Notes: a model not told the origin generated them from the letters alone. Positions 7,931 to 16,467 are shown, counted from the stretch's first letter. The stretch: DNA of 64,000 bases from Chryseobacterium sp. VAUSW3 (GCF_002205795.1 NZ_NIUY01000002.1:558001-622000), one strand, 5' to 3'. A program made the numbers and translations.

Positions 7931-8747
7931 AGGAAATTATTGAGATGATAAAATAATTGTGAGAAAATTAGTGAGGGTTTTATGGTTTAATTCTGCATCA
8001 ATAACTTAAAAGAAATACACCGAATCCCTCACTCCTCAATACCTATCACATTAAAAACGCACAAGGTGTAGATTCCTTTGGAAATGATTCCCAAAACAAC
8101 CCCTTTTTGGGAAGGAGATCCGAACAAGACTCGGATAAGACTTGAAGAAATGTACAGGGAGACGTTAAGAATACCTTACTTTTCCTGCACGATGGTATGA
8201 CGCAAGTATGGCGCAACTACGGCTCAACCTTTGGTATCTGCTTGTGAAAAGGGGTTACAAAGAAATTAATCAGGTAAAAAAATGATTATCGGTAATTTGA
8301 ATCGGGCAATAACGTTCTGATTTGTAATGTGTTGTAAATTTAATGATAAATGGTGAGTCCTGCAACTGTATACGCTGATTTTATTTTATTTGATGGAAAA
8401 GTAAAGTATGGCGGAAGTAGATTCTATAATTGATATTAGAGAGAAGTTTGAGTTACCACTGTTTTGAGATAAAAACTGATGCGGAACGCCCATCTTAATT
8501 TTAAAACGATGCTCAGTTAAATGTACAGTTGTAGTTATATGCCTTATTTACTGCGCATTTATTATCAACAGTACCATGTAAGTAGCAAAAGTTTGAGGAA
8601 ACAAAAGTAATTATCCAATACATTTATTATATTTGAATACATATATATCATAAACGTGATACCAACATCTACAAATTTTGGGATGTTTGTATTACGGAGT
8701 GATACATATAAGTAAGTTAGGTGCAAGCAGGACAAAAACCGTCAAAA
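7931..8747. other. Long non-coding stretch with possible gene remnants
   Basis: About 800 bases without a convincing gene. It contains two short plus-strand open stretches that start with ATG and look somewhat protein-like: 8084-8200 (38 codons, MIPKTTPFWEGDPNKTRIRL and on) and 8408-8467 (MAEVDSIIDIREKFELPLF, then TGA). Neither has a recognisable family and both could be decayed genes. A TATATTTG box at 8628-8635 may be the -7 element for the Crp/Fnr gene, giving a leader of about 105 bases. No terminal inverted repeats or transposase fragments were seen. Confidence 0.4.
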
Positions 8748-9314
8748 ATGGGACACATAAGAGAATACTATGAAAGAATCGTAAAGCTACAAGAATCGGA
8801 ATGGGAATTTATAGCTTCACATTTTGACAGAAAGGTGTTTGCCAAAAACCAAATCATCACACGGCAGGGCGAAACGGAAAATTACCTTTCATTCGTTGAA
8901 ACGGGCATCGTTCGGTTTTACATTCCCGATGATGAAAACGAACTGACTTTTAATTTCAGTTTCGACAAAGAATTTACCTGTGCTTACGACTCTTTTCTCA
9001 CGCAAACACCGTCCGAATACGAATTACAGGCATTGACGGAAACCGTTGTTTGGCAAATTTCCTTTGACGATTTGCAAAAAGTGTATGCCCAGACCAAAGT
9101 TGGGAATTATTTAGGACGCTTCGCTTCCGAAAAATTGTTTTTGGCTAAAAGCAAACGTGAACTGTCCTTGCTTAAATACAATGCGAAAGAGCGTTATTTA
9201 AGACTGTTCAGCGAACAGCCCGACATTTTAAAATTCATTCCGCTAAAATACGTGGCTTCCTACATCGGAATAACGCCACAGGGCTTGAGCCGTATTCGCA
9301 GACAGATTACTTAA
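8748..9314 (+). CDS. Crp/Fnr family transcriptional regulator
   Basis: Cyclic nucleotide-binding-type regulator, 188 aa from ATG 8748-8750; an earlier GTG at 8721 is less likely. Residues 20-125 form a cNMP-binding beta-roll (KNQIITRQGE, VETGIVRFYIPDDENE), and the end carries a short helix-turn-helix (LKYVASYIGITPQGLSRIRR). This is the common flavobacterial type whose effector is mostly unknown; it lacks Cys residues for an Fe-S cluster of the FNR kind. It is followed 58 bases later by a peptide deformylase gene in the same direction, in a region that looks acquired. A second member of the same family lies at 39437-40027. Confidence 0.88.
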   Translation: MGHIREYYERIVKLQESEWEFIASHFDRKVFAKNQIITRQGETENYLSFVETGIVRFYIPDDENELTFNFSFDKEFTCAYDSFLTQTPSEYELQALTETVVWQISFDDLQKVYAQTKVGNYLGRFASEKLFLAKSKRELSLLKYNAKERYLRLFSEQPDILKFIPLKYVASYIGITPQGLSRIRRQIT

Positions 9315-9372
9315 CATAGGTTCATTGCCAACCTTGTTCATTCTTTGGAACTTTGCGATAAAAAGCAAAGGA

Positions 9373-9954
9373 ATGAAACGACCTATTTTAGCATACGGAC
9401 ACAGCATTTTAAAACAAAAGTGCAACGACATCGAAAAGAATTATCCCGAGTTGGACAAGCTAATAGCCGATATGTGGGAAACAATGAAAAACGCCAATGG
9501 TTGCGGATTGGCTTCGCCACAAATCGGACTTCCGATAAGACTTTTTGTAGTGGACAGTAAAACAACTTTTGAAAATCTTGACGAAGCGGACAGGGAAATC
9601 TATTTTGACAAAGACGACAAAGGAATAATGGAAACTTTTATCAACGCAAAAATCATTGAACGTTCCGCAGAGCTTTGGGAAGACGAAGAAGGCTGTTTAA
9701 GTATCCCAAATTTATCGCAAAAAGTAAAAAGACCTTGGACGATTAGTATAGAATATTACAACAAAGATTTTGACTTTCAAACAAAGACATTTAGCGGAAC
9801 GACCGCAAGAATGATACAGCACGAATACGACCACACAGAAGGAATTTTGTATCTTGACTATCTAAAACCATTGACCAGAAGGCTGATGGAATCCAAACTT
9901 AAAAAGATTGCAAAAGGACAGATAAAGACGAAATATCCAATAAAATTCGTGTAA
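9373..9954 (+). CDS. def: peptide deformylase (probably additional copy)
   Basis: Removes the N-formyl group from nascent proteins. From ATG 9373-9375, preceded by AAAGGA, it has 193 aa. All three deformylase motifs are present: GCGLASPQIG, EGCLS with the metal-binding Cys, and HEYDH with the two metal His residues and catalytic Glu. Its N-terminus (KRPILAYGHSILKQKC) and an acidic insert after VVDSKTTFENL differ from what I recall of housekeeping flavobacterial deformylases, and its neighbours are accessory genes, so I infer a second copy. The stop is followed 10 bases later by an attC-like hairpin, which suggests it travelled as a gene cassette. Confidence 0.88.
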   Translation: MKRPILAYGHSILKQKCNDIEKNYPELDKLIADMWETMKNANGCGLASPQIGLPIRLFVVDSKTTFENLDEADREIYFDKDDKGIMETFINAKIIERSAELWEDEEGCLSIPNLSQKVKRPWTISIEYYNKDFDFQTKTFSGTTARMIQHEYDHTEGILYLDYLKPLTRRLMESKLKKIAKGQIKTKYPIKFV

Positions 9955-9962
9955 AAATGCCA

Positions 9963-10096
9963 GCACCTAACAATGTGTATAAGCAATAGCGGGGAAAGTG
10001 CCAAAACCAAAGTTTTTGCCTTTTAGCTATCTTTGTGCTAAACTGAACAGTAAGCGTACAAAACCCGCTACTGCTCATACACTTGACCGTTATGCG
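9963..10096 (+). repeat. attC-like recombination site / large imperfect inverted repeat
   Basis: The left arm (9975-9993) reads GTGTATAAGCAATAGCGGG. The right arm (10064-10082) is complementary at 17 of 19 positions. Outside the arms are ACCTAAC (9965-9971, an exact RYYYAAC) and GTTATGC (10089-10095, one mismatch to GTTRRRY), the R boxes expected of an integron attC site. The outer parts of the arms pair unequally, as attC sites do. Overall length is about 131 bases, within the known attC range. The loop holds a TATCTTTG box (10028-10035). The element lies right after the def gene. Confidence 0.6.
10028..10035 (+). promoter_or_regulatory. TAnnTTTG box inside the attC-like loop
   Basis: TATCTTTG matches the Bacteroidota -7 consensus and lies about 85 bases upstream of the next gene (10120). 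It could let the element drive the downstream gene. No -33 TTTG at proper spacing was found, so this is weak. Confidence 0.3.
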
Positions 10097-10119
10097 AAAG
10101 CAATTCAGACTCCGCAAAA

Positions 10120-10599
10120 ATGAAAACAATAGAAAAGATTTTACTGATTGTAATTTTAGAAATAATTATATTTTGGTTTTTGGTTCGTTATTATTATTTG
10201 CCAAAATTATATTCAAATCCTGATTTGATTACGGCACAGAATCTTATCATTATTACAGTAATAATCAACGTGATTATCTGCGGAATTCTTTATTTCACAA
10301 AGAAAACAAAATTTAAAAATGCTTTCTTGGCGAATATCATTTTAGCACCGATTATTCTTCTCCTTGTCTTTAGCAAAGCGCACAAAACCTTCAGGCAGGA
10401 AAATTTTTCAGGTGGAAGTTTTAAATATAAGGGGTCAAAATTTTCAGTTTTTGTGGATAAGAAAAAAAATAACTTTACCATTTTTAAAACTGACATAAAT
10501 ACCAATGAAACTAATATTATTGCAGGTGACATAGAACTGCAAAATGATAAAATTCTTCTAAAAAATAGAAATGAAGAATACCTAAAAATGATACAATAA
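10120..10599 (+). CDS. Hypothetical three-helix membrane protein
   Basis: A 159-aa protein with no recognised family. Three hydrophobic segments are visible (about residues 7-26, 41-60 and 68-86), followed by a soluble, Lys-rich C-terminal region (residues 95-159, GGSFKYKGSKFSVFVDKKKN onward) that looks beta-rich. Codon use is AT-rich and Ile/Lys/Asn heavy compared with housekeeping genes in the window. It follows the attC-like element and may be the cargo of the next cassette. Function unknown. Confidence 0.65.
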   Translation: MKTIEKILLIVILEIIIFWFLVRYYYLPKLYSNPDLITAQNLIIITVIINVIICGILYFTKKTKFKNAFLANIILAPIILLLVFSKAHKTFRQENFSGGSFKYKGSKFSVFVDKKKNNFTIFKTDINTNETNIIAGDIELQNDKILLKNRNEEYLKMIQ

Positions 10600-10934
10600 A
10601 AGGAATTGACGGTAAAAATTTCAAACTAAAATAAAATTTGCCTTCGCATAATAACCAAGCTTTCGTTTTGTCTGCAAGACAAGAAATGAAAGCCTGTTGA
10701 ACGGAACCTCCGGTGGCTTTTCCTCCCCACTTGAACAGTGTATTTGCAAAAAACGGGGTTAAAATTTTACTTTGAGAATTTAGTTTTTAATATCCGCAAA
10801 AATGCTTTTCATATTTCAATTTTTAGTAAATTAGAAATCCGAAAAAGCATTTTTCTCCAGGCGGCTTCACTTATTACTTTTGGTTTTTAGTTGCCCGTTC
10901 TTCGCAAATACTTTTTCGTTATCTGTAACCCTTT
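10600..10934. other. Non-coding stretch with several inverted repeats
   Basis: 335 bases without a gene. Three hairpin-forming segments are visible: arms GCTTTC/GAAAGC enclosing TTGTCT-GCA-AGACAA (10659-10693); CTGTT/AACAG (10694-10738); and AAAAATGCTTTTC/GAAAAAGCATTTTT (10798-10854), the last with a 30-base AT-rich loop. CGCATAATAACC near 10648 and CGTTATCTGTAACC near 10918 faintly recall attC core boxes. The role is unknown: a decayed cassette site or a structured RNA are both possible. Confidence 0.45.
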
Positions 10935-11522
10935 ATGAAAGTCCACGAAAAATTGAATACCCATAAATTTTTAAAGATTTTTTACTTGACTATTTCAAAT
11001 CTAGTCTTATTTTACTGTATTCATAAATTATTTTTTTTTAAAAATATCTTTGGAATTCCTCTCAACTTTCTTTTATCATTATCGTGTCTAAATTTTGCAG
11101 TTGTGAATTCTTACGAGAGTAAATTTTTGGAAAAAAAACAAATTTGGTATCTAATTTCTGAATGGGTTCTAGGATTTTTATTAATATCAATTTTCACTAA
11201 ACTATTTTTTATAAGGAGTTTGGAGCATCAATCTTCTTATTGGATTTCAGTTTTTATTGCGTCATTGTTGGGCGGAATTTTAAGCGTCATAAATCACAAT
11301 AAGACATTCAAAAGTAAAACTGATTTAAAAAAATATTCTGTTTACTTGATTCTATTAACTCTACTTTTTCCGTTGACAAATTATCTTTTTTTCAAGTTTG
11401 GATACAAAAGGATATTTTATGACCTAAGTTTCCCCATAATTGTTCCCGAAATAATTATTGTCTTAATGTGGCAGATTTTTAATTTGCTGAATATTTTGAA
11501 AAATAAGCCCTCAAAAATTTAA
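10935..11522 (+). CDS. Hypothetical multi-pass membrane protein
   Basis: A 195-aa hydrophobic protein with about five predicted membrane segments (around residues 14-34, 40-58, 71-90, 103-120, 138-156 and possibly 167-187). No catalytic or transport motif is recognised. It is very AT-rich and Phe/Leu/Ile/Lys heavy, consistent with recent acquisition. It is followed 21 bases later by a conserved small soluble protein. Function unknown. Confidence 0.65.
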   Translation: MKVHEKLNTHKFLKIFYLTISNLVLFYCIHKLFFFKNIFGIPLNFLLSLSCLNFAVVNSYESKFLEKKQIWYLISEWVLGFLLISIFTKLFFIRSLEHQSSYWISVFIASLLGGILSVINHNKTFKSKTDLKKYSVYLILLTLLFPLTNYLFFKFGYKRIFYDLSFPIIVPEIIIVLMWQIFNLLNILKNKPSKI

Positions 11523-11543
11523 AACATCACTCACCAAAATATT

Positions 11544-11954
11544 ATGGGAACATCCTGCGCACCTGCACCTGCTGATAAGAAAAAATATATCGAAGACATC
11601 GGCAAGATCCTGATCACCGATTACGGAAAGAAAAAGTATTACAAGCCCGAAGAAGTGAAAAAAGCTCACCGGAAAAGCAAGTGGTATGACGGTTTGGATT
11701 TTTCCTGCTGGGCAATGAGCACATTTTCTTCACATGAGGATTTTGATGAGTATCATGAAGCCACAGGCGAAATCTGTGATTACACTGAAATGAAAACTGA
11801 AATGCTTAATGGATTATCGTCGTCTGCAGAATCCGACTGGTTCGTACTGCCGGATATAGACATTGATGGTTCTTGGCTGGATTTCGGGGATCTATTCTGC
11901 GGCATTTTAGAAGGAATCGGAGATTTGGCAGGCGGTATATTGGAGGGGTTATAA
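11544..11954 (+). CDS. Hypothetical protein, possibly DUF6559-like
   Basis: A 136-aa protein. The centre (DYGKKKYYKPEEVKKAHRKS and later LDFSCWAMSTFSSHEDFDEY) resembles DUF6559-type proteins as I remember them, but this could not be checked. The N-terminus MGTSCAPAPADKKK has no signal peptide. The C-terminus is unusual: an acidic, Trp/Asp-rich stretch followed by a Gly/Leu repeat (GILEGIGDLAGGILEGL) that could form an amphipathic or membrane-seeking helix. Base composition is closer to the core genome than that of the two upstream membrane genes. It lies 22 bases before the next gene, so the two may be co-transcribed. Confidence 0.6.
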   Translation: MGTSCAPAPADKKKYIEDIGKILITDYGKKKYYKPEEVKKAHRKSKWYDGLDFSCWAMSTFSSHEDFDEYHEATGEICDYTEMKTEMLNGLSSSAESDWFVLPDIDIDGSWLDFGDLFCGILEGIGDLAGGILEGL

Positions 11955-11976
11955 CAGTTTCATTAGGAAATACACA

Positions 11977-12615
11977 ATGAAATATCTTTTACTACTTTTT
12001 TCACTCCTGACATCCATCAACATTCCGGCCTGTAAGTGTGACACTCCTACGATCAAGAACTCTTTTGAATCAGCAGATTTTGTATTTACCGTTGATATAT
12101 ATGATGTAAATACAACCTACAAAACGGGATATTGGGAGGTTGAAAACTCTTTGGCGAAAGCAAGAATAGAAAAAGTTTACAAATCGTCTGCGCCTGACTT
12201 CAGGAGTAAAGAAATTACATTATTCGGACAGCAGTTCAATTCCTGTGATATCATTTTTAAAGAGAAAGGTAAGTTTCTGATTTTTGCCAATGTAGAACCG
12301 GATACCACCTTCTTTTACTCTTCATTTTGCTATGCAACACAGGAAATATCTCAATTAAGCGAAAGTGAGTTTGCACTTTTGGAGCAACTGAAGAACAACT
12401 TAGCTAAAGAAATTTCAACACAGAACAACTTTGAATTATCTAATGAGGACCTGCTTACGGCTCCGGATAAAGTATTAAAGCAACTTATGATTGAAAATGC
12501 GCAACTCTCGGAACAACACCGAAAACAGAAAATCTATATTGCTTCTCTTTCAGCTTTATACCTTTTAACCTTTATTATTTTCATTTTATTTTACAAAAAG
12601 AAAAAGAGTAATTAA
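11977..12615 (+). CDS. Secreted/membrane protein with TIMP/netrin-like N-terminal domain
   Basis: A 212-aa protein with an N-terminal signal peptide (MKYLLLLFSLLTSINIPA) followed at once by CKC. A Cys-x-Cys at the mature N-terminus followed by a beta-strand-rich domain (SADFVFTVDIYDV, AKARIEKVYKS, KEITLFGQQFNSCDI, GKFLIFANVE, SSFCYATQEISQLSE) is the pattern of TIMP/netrin OB-fold proteins. After about residue 135 come a charged helical stretch, a single membrane segment (about 187-206) and a basic tail KKKKSN, so the domain would face the periplasm. Bacterial functions of this fold are largely unknown. Domain call is by eye. Confidence 0.6.
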   Translation: MKYLLLLFSLLTSINIPACKCDTPTIKNSFESADFVFTVDIYDVNTTYKTGYWEVENSLAKARIEKVYKSSAPDFRSKEITLFGQQFNSCDIIFKEKGKFLIFANVEPDTTFFYSSFCYATQEISQLSESEFALLEQLKNNLAKEISTQNNFELSNEDLLTAPDKVLKQLMIENAQLSEQHRKQKIYIASLSALYLLTFIIFILFYKKKKSN

Positions 12616-12637
12616 TAATCAGGAATTACACATATAT

Positions 12638-12675
12638 CCATAAAAAATCCCTTCAAATGAAGGGATTTCTATTTT
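12638..12675. terminator. Bidirectional terminator between the TIMP-like gene and cphA
   Basis: A hairpin with arms AAATCCCTTCA and TGAAGGGATTT and a two-base loop, with A's on the left and T-rich sequence on the right. It separates two convergent genes and can serve both. Confidence 0.85.
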
Positions 12676-12686
12676 AAAACGAATTC

Positions 12687-15317
12687 TTAAAGCGTATTGC
12701 CTTCTTCCAGAATTTCTTTGTGCTGGTATTCCTGCACGAGGTCGATCGCGTTTGAGATGACGTCGCTCAGGGCCGTGATAAAGGTGTTTTCTTCGGCGAG
12801 GCTAATGGCGTGTTTCAGCGCATCGATTTCTTTTGGAATGATTTCGTAGCTTACATCCTTACCCGAACTCTGCATCCCGTCGATCACCAAAGCGTTGATT
12901 TCCTCTTCGGTCCTGCCGCGAAGGTGCTTTTCGTTTCGGATGATGATATGGTCGAACATGCGGCCTGCAATTCTGCCGCACTCGCGGATATCGCCGTCGC
13001 GGCGGTCTCCGACTCCGGAAATGATTCCAATCTTCTTTGGCGAATCAACATTTTTAAGGTAATCTTCAATAGCCTCGTAACCTGCAGGATTATGGGCAAA
13101 GTCGATGAGGACCTTGAATTTCTTAAATTTAAAGATATTAAGCCTTCCCGGCGTAAGCGCAGGACTTGGAATAAAGGTACGGAGTGAATTGGCAATGTCC
13201 TCGATCCCAAAACCGTGGAGATAAGCCGCCAAACTTGCCGCCAGGACATTAGAAATCATGAATCTTGCCTTCCCTTCCATGGTGATCGGGACATTAATTG
13301 CCTTTACGATGCGGATCTTCCAGTCGCCTTTTTTAATGGTGATGAAGCCTTCTTCGTACACACAGGTTACTTTCCCTTCTTTGGCGAATTTCTTAATGTG
13401 AGGATTATTCTCATCGAGACTGAAGATGGCGACCTTAGAATCCAGATCGGGCATCAGCCTCATGGAATATTCATCGTCAGCATTCAGGACACTCCAGCCG
13501 CCTTTCTTTACGGAGTCGAGCACTACCCTTTTAACGCGTGTTAAATCTTTCAGGTTGTGAATATCATTGAGACCCAGATGATCTTCTTTAATGTTGGTCA
13601 GTACGCCAATATCGCAGGAACTGAATCCCAGACCCGAGCGTAGAATTCCACCACGGGCAGTTTCCAGTACGGCAAATTCAACGGTAGGATCTTTAAGGAC
13701 AAATTCTGCGGAAATTGGTCCTGTAGTATCGCCCTTGGTAAGCATGGTATTCTGGATGTAAATCCCGTCAGAGGTGGTAAAGCCTACTCTGTAGCCGTTA
13801 TTTTTCACGATATGGGCAATGAGTCTTGTGGTGGTGGTTTTTCCGTTGGTTCCGGTTACCGCAATAATAGGAATCCTGAAAGGTTTGCCCTGAGGATAAA
13901 GCATATCGACTACCGGCGCGGCTACGTTCCTTGGCAGTCCTTCGCTTGGTGCCAAATGCATGCGGAATCCGGGAGCAGCGTTCACTTCCAGAATCGCGCC
14001 ACCGCTTTCCTTGAGCGGCTGTGTAAGGTTTTCTGCCATGATATCAATTCCACATACATCAAGACCAACAATCTTGGAAATGCGTTCGCACATGGTAACG
14101 TTCTCGGGGTGAATCATATCTGTAACATCGATGGAAGTACCGCCTGTAGAAAGGTTAGCGGTAGATTTAAGATATACCACCTCACCTTTCTGCGGGATGG
14201 TGTCGAGGGTATAATTCAGTTTTTCAAGAAGTTCATTCGTGTCTTTGTCGACGAGAATTTCAGTAAGCACATTTTCATGCCCGTAGCCTCTTCTGGGATC
14301 AAGATTTTCTTTATCGATGAGCTGGCGGATATTGAGTTCTCCATCGCCTACAATATGTGCAGGCACCCGGCGCGCTGCCGCCACCATTTTGTGGTTGATA
14401 ACCAGCACGCGGAAATCATAACCGGTAATGTATTTCTCAACAATTACCCTGCTGGAGTACTTTTGCGCATGCTGCAGACCGATTTTGGCCGTTTCGAGGT
14501 CGTTGACATTGATGGATGATCCTTTGCCGTGATTACCATCCAGGGGTTTCAGTACAATCGGATATCCAATTTTGCGGATCACCCTTTCGAGTTCTTCAGG
14601 TTCTGTCACCAGATCGCCGGAAGGCACAGGAATAGCGGCCTCATCGAGCATTTTTTTAGTAAGTTCTTTATTACAGGCAATGTCTACAGCAATGGATGAG
14701 GTTTTCCCGGTAATTGTTGCCTGGAATCGCTGCTGGTTGACGCCATAGCCCAGCTGCACCAAAGAGTTGCGGCCAAGGCGGATCCACGGAATGTTTCTGG
14801 CAGCGGCTTCTTCAACAATACTTCCGGTAGAAGGCCCGAGTCTTTCGCGCTCCCGGATTTCGCGGAGTTGCTGAATGCAGGCTTCAATATCGTAATCTCG
14901 TGCTTCGATGATACATCGTGCGATTTCCACGGACTGTTCTGCGGCATAAACTCCGGAATTTTCTTCCAGATAACTGAAAACAACATTATAGATGCCCGGG
15001 GTTTTGGTTTCCCTGGTACGGCCGAAACCGGTATCCATCCCGGCAAGGGTCTGAATCTCCAGTGCGATGTGTTCGATGACATGGCCCATCCAAGTGCCCA
15101 TTTCCACCCGCTGAAAGAAGCCTCCTTCGACCCCTTCGGAACAGCGGTGTGTGATTAAGGAAGGAATCAGTTTTTCGAGCCTCGTACGGAAGCCTTCAAT
15201 TTTATTGGTGGGCAAATGCTCTACTTCTTCCAGATCCAGCCGCATCTGGATGAGTTTTTTTCTGCGGATGCTCCAAATATTCGGGCCTTTTAGAACCTGT
15301 ATTTTTTCAATTTTCAT
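12687..15317 (-). CDS. cphA: cyanophycin synthetase
   Basis: Makes cyanophycin, a poly-aspartate backbone with arginine side groups, using ATP; the product forms cytoplasmic nitrogen-storage granules. At 876 aa it has the CphA1 length and three-part layout: an N-terminal domain to about residue 160 (starts MKIEKIQVLKGPNIWSIRRK), an ATP-grasp domain (GYPIVLKPLDGNHGKGSSIN, later IDIMAENLTQPL and EVNAAPGFRMHL) that adds Asp, and a Mur-ligase-like domain (P-loop VTGTNGKTTTTR, later DFAHNPAGYEAIEDYL and GVGDRRDGDIRE) that adds Arg. It is divergent from cphB, with an isoaspartyl peptidase beyond it. A complete locus suggests an active storage cycle. Confidence 0.95.
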   Translation of the reverse strand: MKIEKIQVLKGPNIWSIRRKKLIQMRLDLEEVEHLPTNKIEGFRTRLEKLIPSLITHRCSEGVEGGFFQRVEMGTWMGHVIEHIALEIQTLAGMDTGFGRTRETKTPGIYNVVFSYLEENSGVYAAEQSVEIARCIIEARDYDIEACIQQLREIRERERLGPSTGSIVEEAAARNIPWIRLGRNSLVQLGYGVNQQRFQATITGKTSSIAVDIACNKELTKKMLDEAAIPVPSGDLVTEPEELERVIRKIGYPIVLKPLDGNHGKGSSINVNDLETAKIGLQHAQKYSSRVIVEKYITGYDFRVLVINHKMVAAARRVPAHIVGDGELNIRQLIDKENLDPRRGYGHENVLTEILVDKDTNELLEKLNYTLDTIPQKGEVVYLKSTANLSTGGTSIDVTDMIHPENVTMCERISKIVGLDVCGIDIMAENLTQPLKESGGAILEVNAAPGFRMHLAPSEGLPRNVAAPVVDMLYPQGKPFRIPIIAVTGTNGKTTTTRLIAHIVKNNGYRVGFTTSDGIYIQNTMLTKGDTTGPISAEFVLKDPTVEFAVLETARGGILRSGLGFSSCDIGVLTNIKEDHLGLNDIHNLKDLTRVKRVVLDSVKKGGWSVLNADDEYSMRLMPDLDSKVAIFSLDENNPHIKKFAKEGKVTCVYEEGFITIKKGDWKIRIVKAINVPITMEGKARFMISNVLAASLAAYLHGFGIEDIANSLRTFIPSPALTPGRLNIFKFKKFKVLIDFAHNPAGYEAIEDYLKNVDSPKKIGIISGVGDRRDGDIRECGRIAGRMFDHIIIRNEKHLRGRTEEEINALVIDGMQSSGKDVSYEIIPKEIDALKHAISLAEENTFITALSDVISNAIDLVQEYQHKEILEEGNTL

Positions 15318-15491
15318 AACGTAAATGTGTAAGGTGACTGATGTATGAAAACCAAAGATAATTGAAAAACAGTATAATTCGGCATAATTTTTTACACAGA
15401 CTCTGAATTATTAATAAATAAACAGCGTAAATATCAGTGATTCAGTATTATTTTTATTTGATTTAGCGCCTAAGCCTCTGATTATTTTTTT

Positions 15492-15499
15492 TAAATTTG
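15492..15499 (+). promoter_or_regulatory. TAnnTTTG promoter box six bases before cphB ATG
   Basis: TAAATTTG lies with only six bases (CATCCT) before the cphB ATG at 15506. If used as the -7 element, transcription would begin at or next to the start codon. Confidence 0.45.
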
Positions 15500-15505
15500 C
15501 ATCCT

Positions 15506-16393
15506 ATGAGACCAGTTGGAAAATTAATGATTATCGGTGGAGCCGTAAATAAAGGCAGTTTTGCAGAAACCGATTACGACCAGAATGTAGAAAAAAACCT
15601 CAACTTTTTTGAAAGAGGCATCCTCAGGAAAATCATCAACGAGTCACGGCTGAAAGAGGATTCGGTGATCGAGATCATCACCACAGCTTCTCAAATTCCA
15701 CAGATTGTGGGCCCAGAATATAAAAAAGCATTCGAATTTTTAGGTTCGAAAACCGTTAATATCCTCGATATCCAGAACCGGGAACAGGCTAACAGCGATG
15801 CTATCGTGGCACGTGCCAACGCTGCCGATGTGGTGATGTTTACCGGAGGCGACCAGCTGAGGCTGACTTCGATTCTTGGAGGGACAAGATTCCATGACGC
15901 TATTCTCCTCAAATACCAAGAGCAGGATTTTATCTATGCCGGAACTTCGGCAGGCGCTGCAGCAGCTTCTGAAAACATGATTTATCAGGGTTCGAGCAGT
16001 GAAGCGCTTCTGAAAGGTGAAATTAAAACTACCCAGGGTTTAGGATTTATCGAAAATGTTATTGTCGATACACATTTTGTTCAAAGAGGCAGAATCGGCA
16101 GACTTTTTCAGGCCGTGGTAAACAACCCACGCACCCTGGGAATTGGTCTGGGAGAAGATACCGGACTCTTTATTCACGGCGATACGATGACGGCTATTGG
16201 GTCCGGGCTTGTGATTCTGGTGGACGGCAGATTCATTAAAGATACTAATCTTACCAAGATCGACCTGGGGCAACCGATTTCCATTGATAATCTAACGGTT
16301 CATGTGATGTCCCAGAATGATTATTTCGATCTGAAGACGAAAGAACTCACCATCGTGAACTCGCAGTACAGCCCAATCCCACAGGAACGTTAA
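15506..16393 (+). CDS. cphB: cyanophycinase
   Basis: Serine peptidase of family S51 that cuts cyanophycin into beta-Asp-Arg dipeptides. From ATG 15506-15508 it has 295 aa, slightly longer than the usual 270-280. The glutaminase-like fold is supported by KLMIIGGAVNKGSF at the N-terminus, VVMFTGGDQLRLTS, the nucleophile elbow GTSAGAAAAS, VIVDTHFVQRGRIGRLFQAV and GIGLGEDTGLFI. It is divergently transcribed from cphA with 188 bases between. The isoaspartyl peptidase that follows in the same direction would finish the breakdown. Confidence 0.93.
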   Translation: MRPVGKLMIIGGAVNKGSFAETDYDQNVEKNLNFFERGILRKIINESRLKEDSVIEIITTASQIPQIVGPEYKKAFEFLGSKTVNILDIQNREQANSDAIVARANAADVVMFTGGDQLRLTSILGGTRFHDAILLKYQEQDFIYAGTSAGAAAASENMIYQGSSSEALLKGEIKTTQGLGFIENVIVDTHFVQRGRIGRLFQAVVNNPRTLGIGLGEDTGLFIHGDTMTAIGSGLVILVDGRFIKDTNLTKIDLGQPISIDNLTVHVMSQNDYFDLKTKELTIVNSQYSPIPQER

Positions 16394-16467
16394 GGAATTT
16401 AAATTTTTAATTACGTTCGCTCCGCTATCCTGCTTTTGCAAGCTATTAACATCCTATTCAGAAATAC

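Noticed and set aside
10640-10934. Second complete attC site after the 10120-10599 gene
   Set aside because: CGCATAATAACC and CGTTATCTGTAACC recall core boxes, but the arms do not pair with each other and the length (about 280 bases) is too great.
7931-12640. Insertion sequence or prophage
   Set aside because: No transposase, integrase, terminal inverted repeats or phage genes were found.
13812-14519. Long plus-strand open frame of 235 codons inside cphA
   Set aside because: It lies fully within the coding sequence of cphA on the other strand, has no family-like motif and no promoter; it is a coding shadow.
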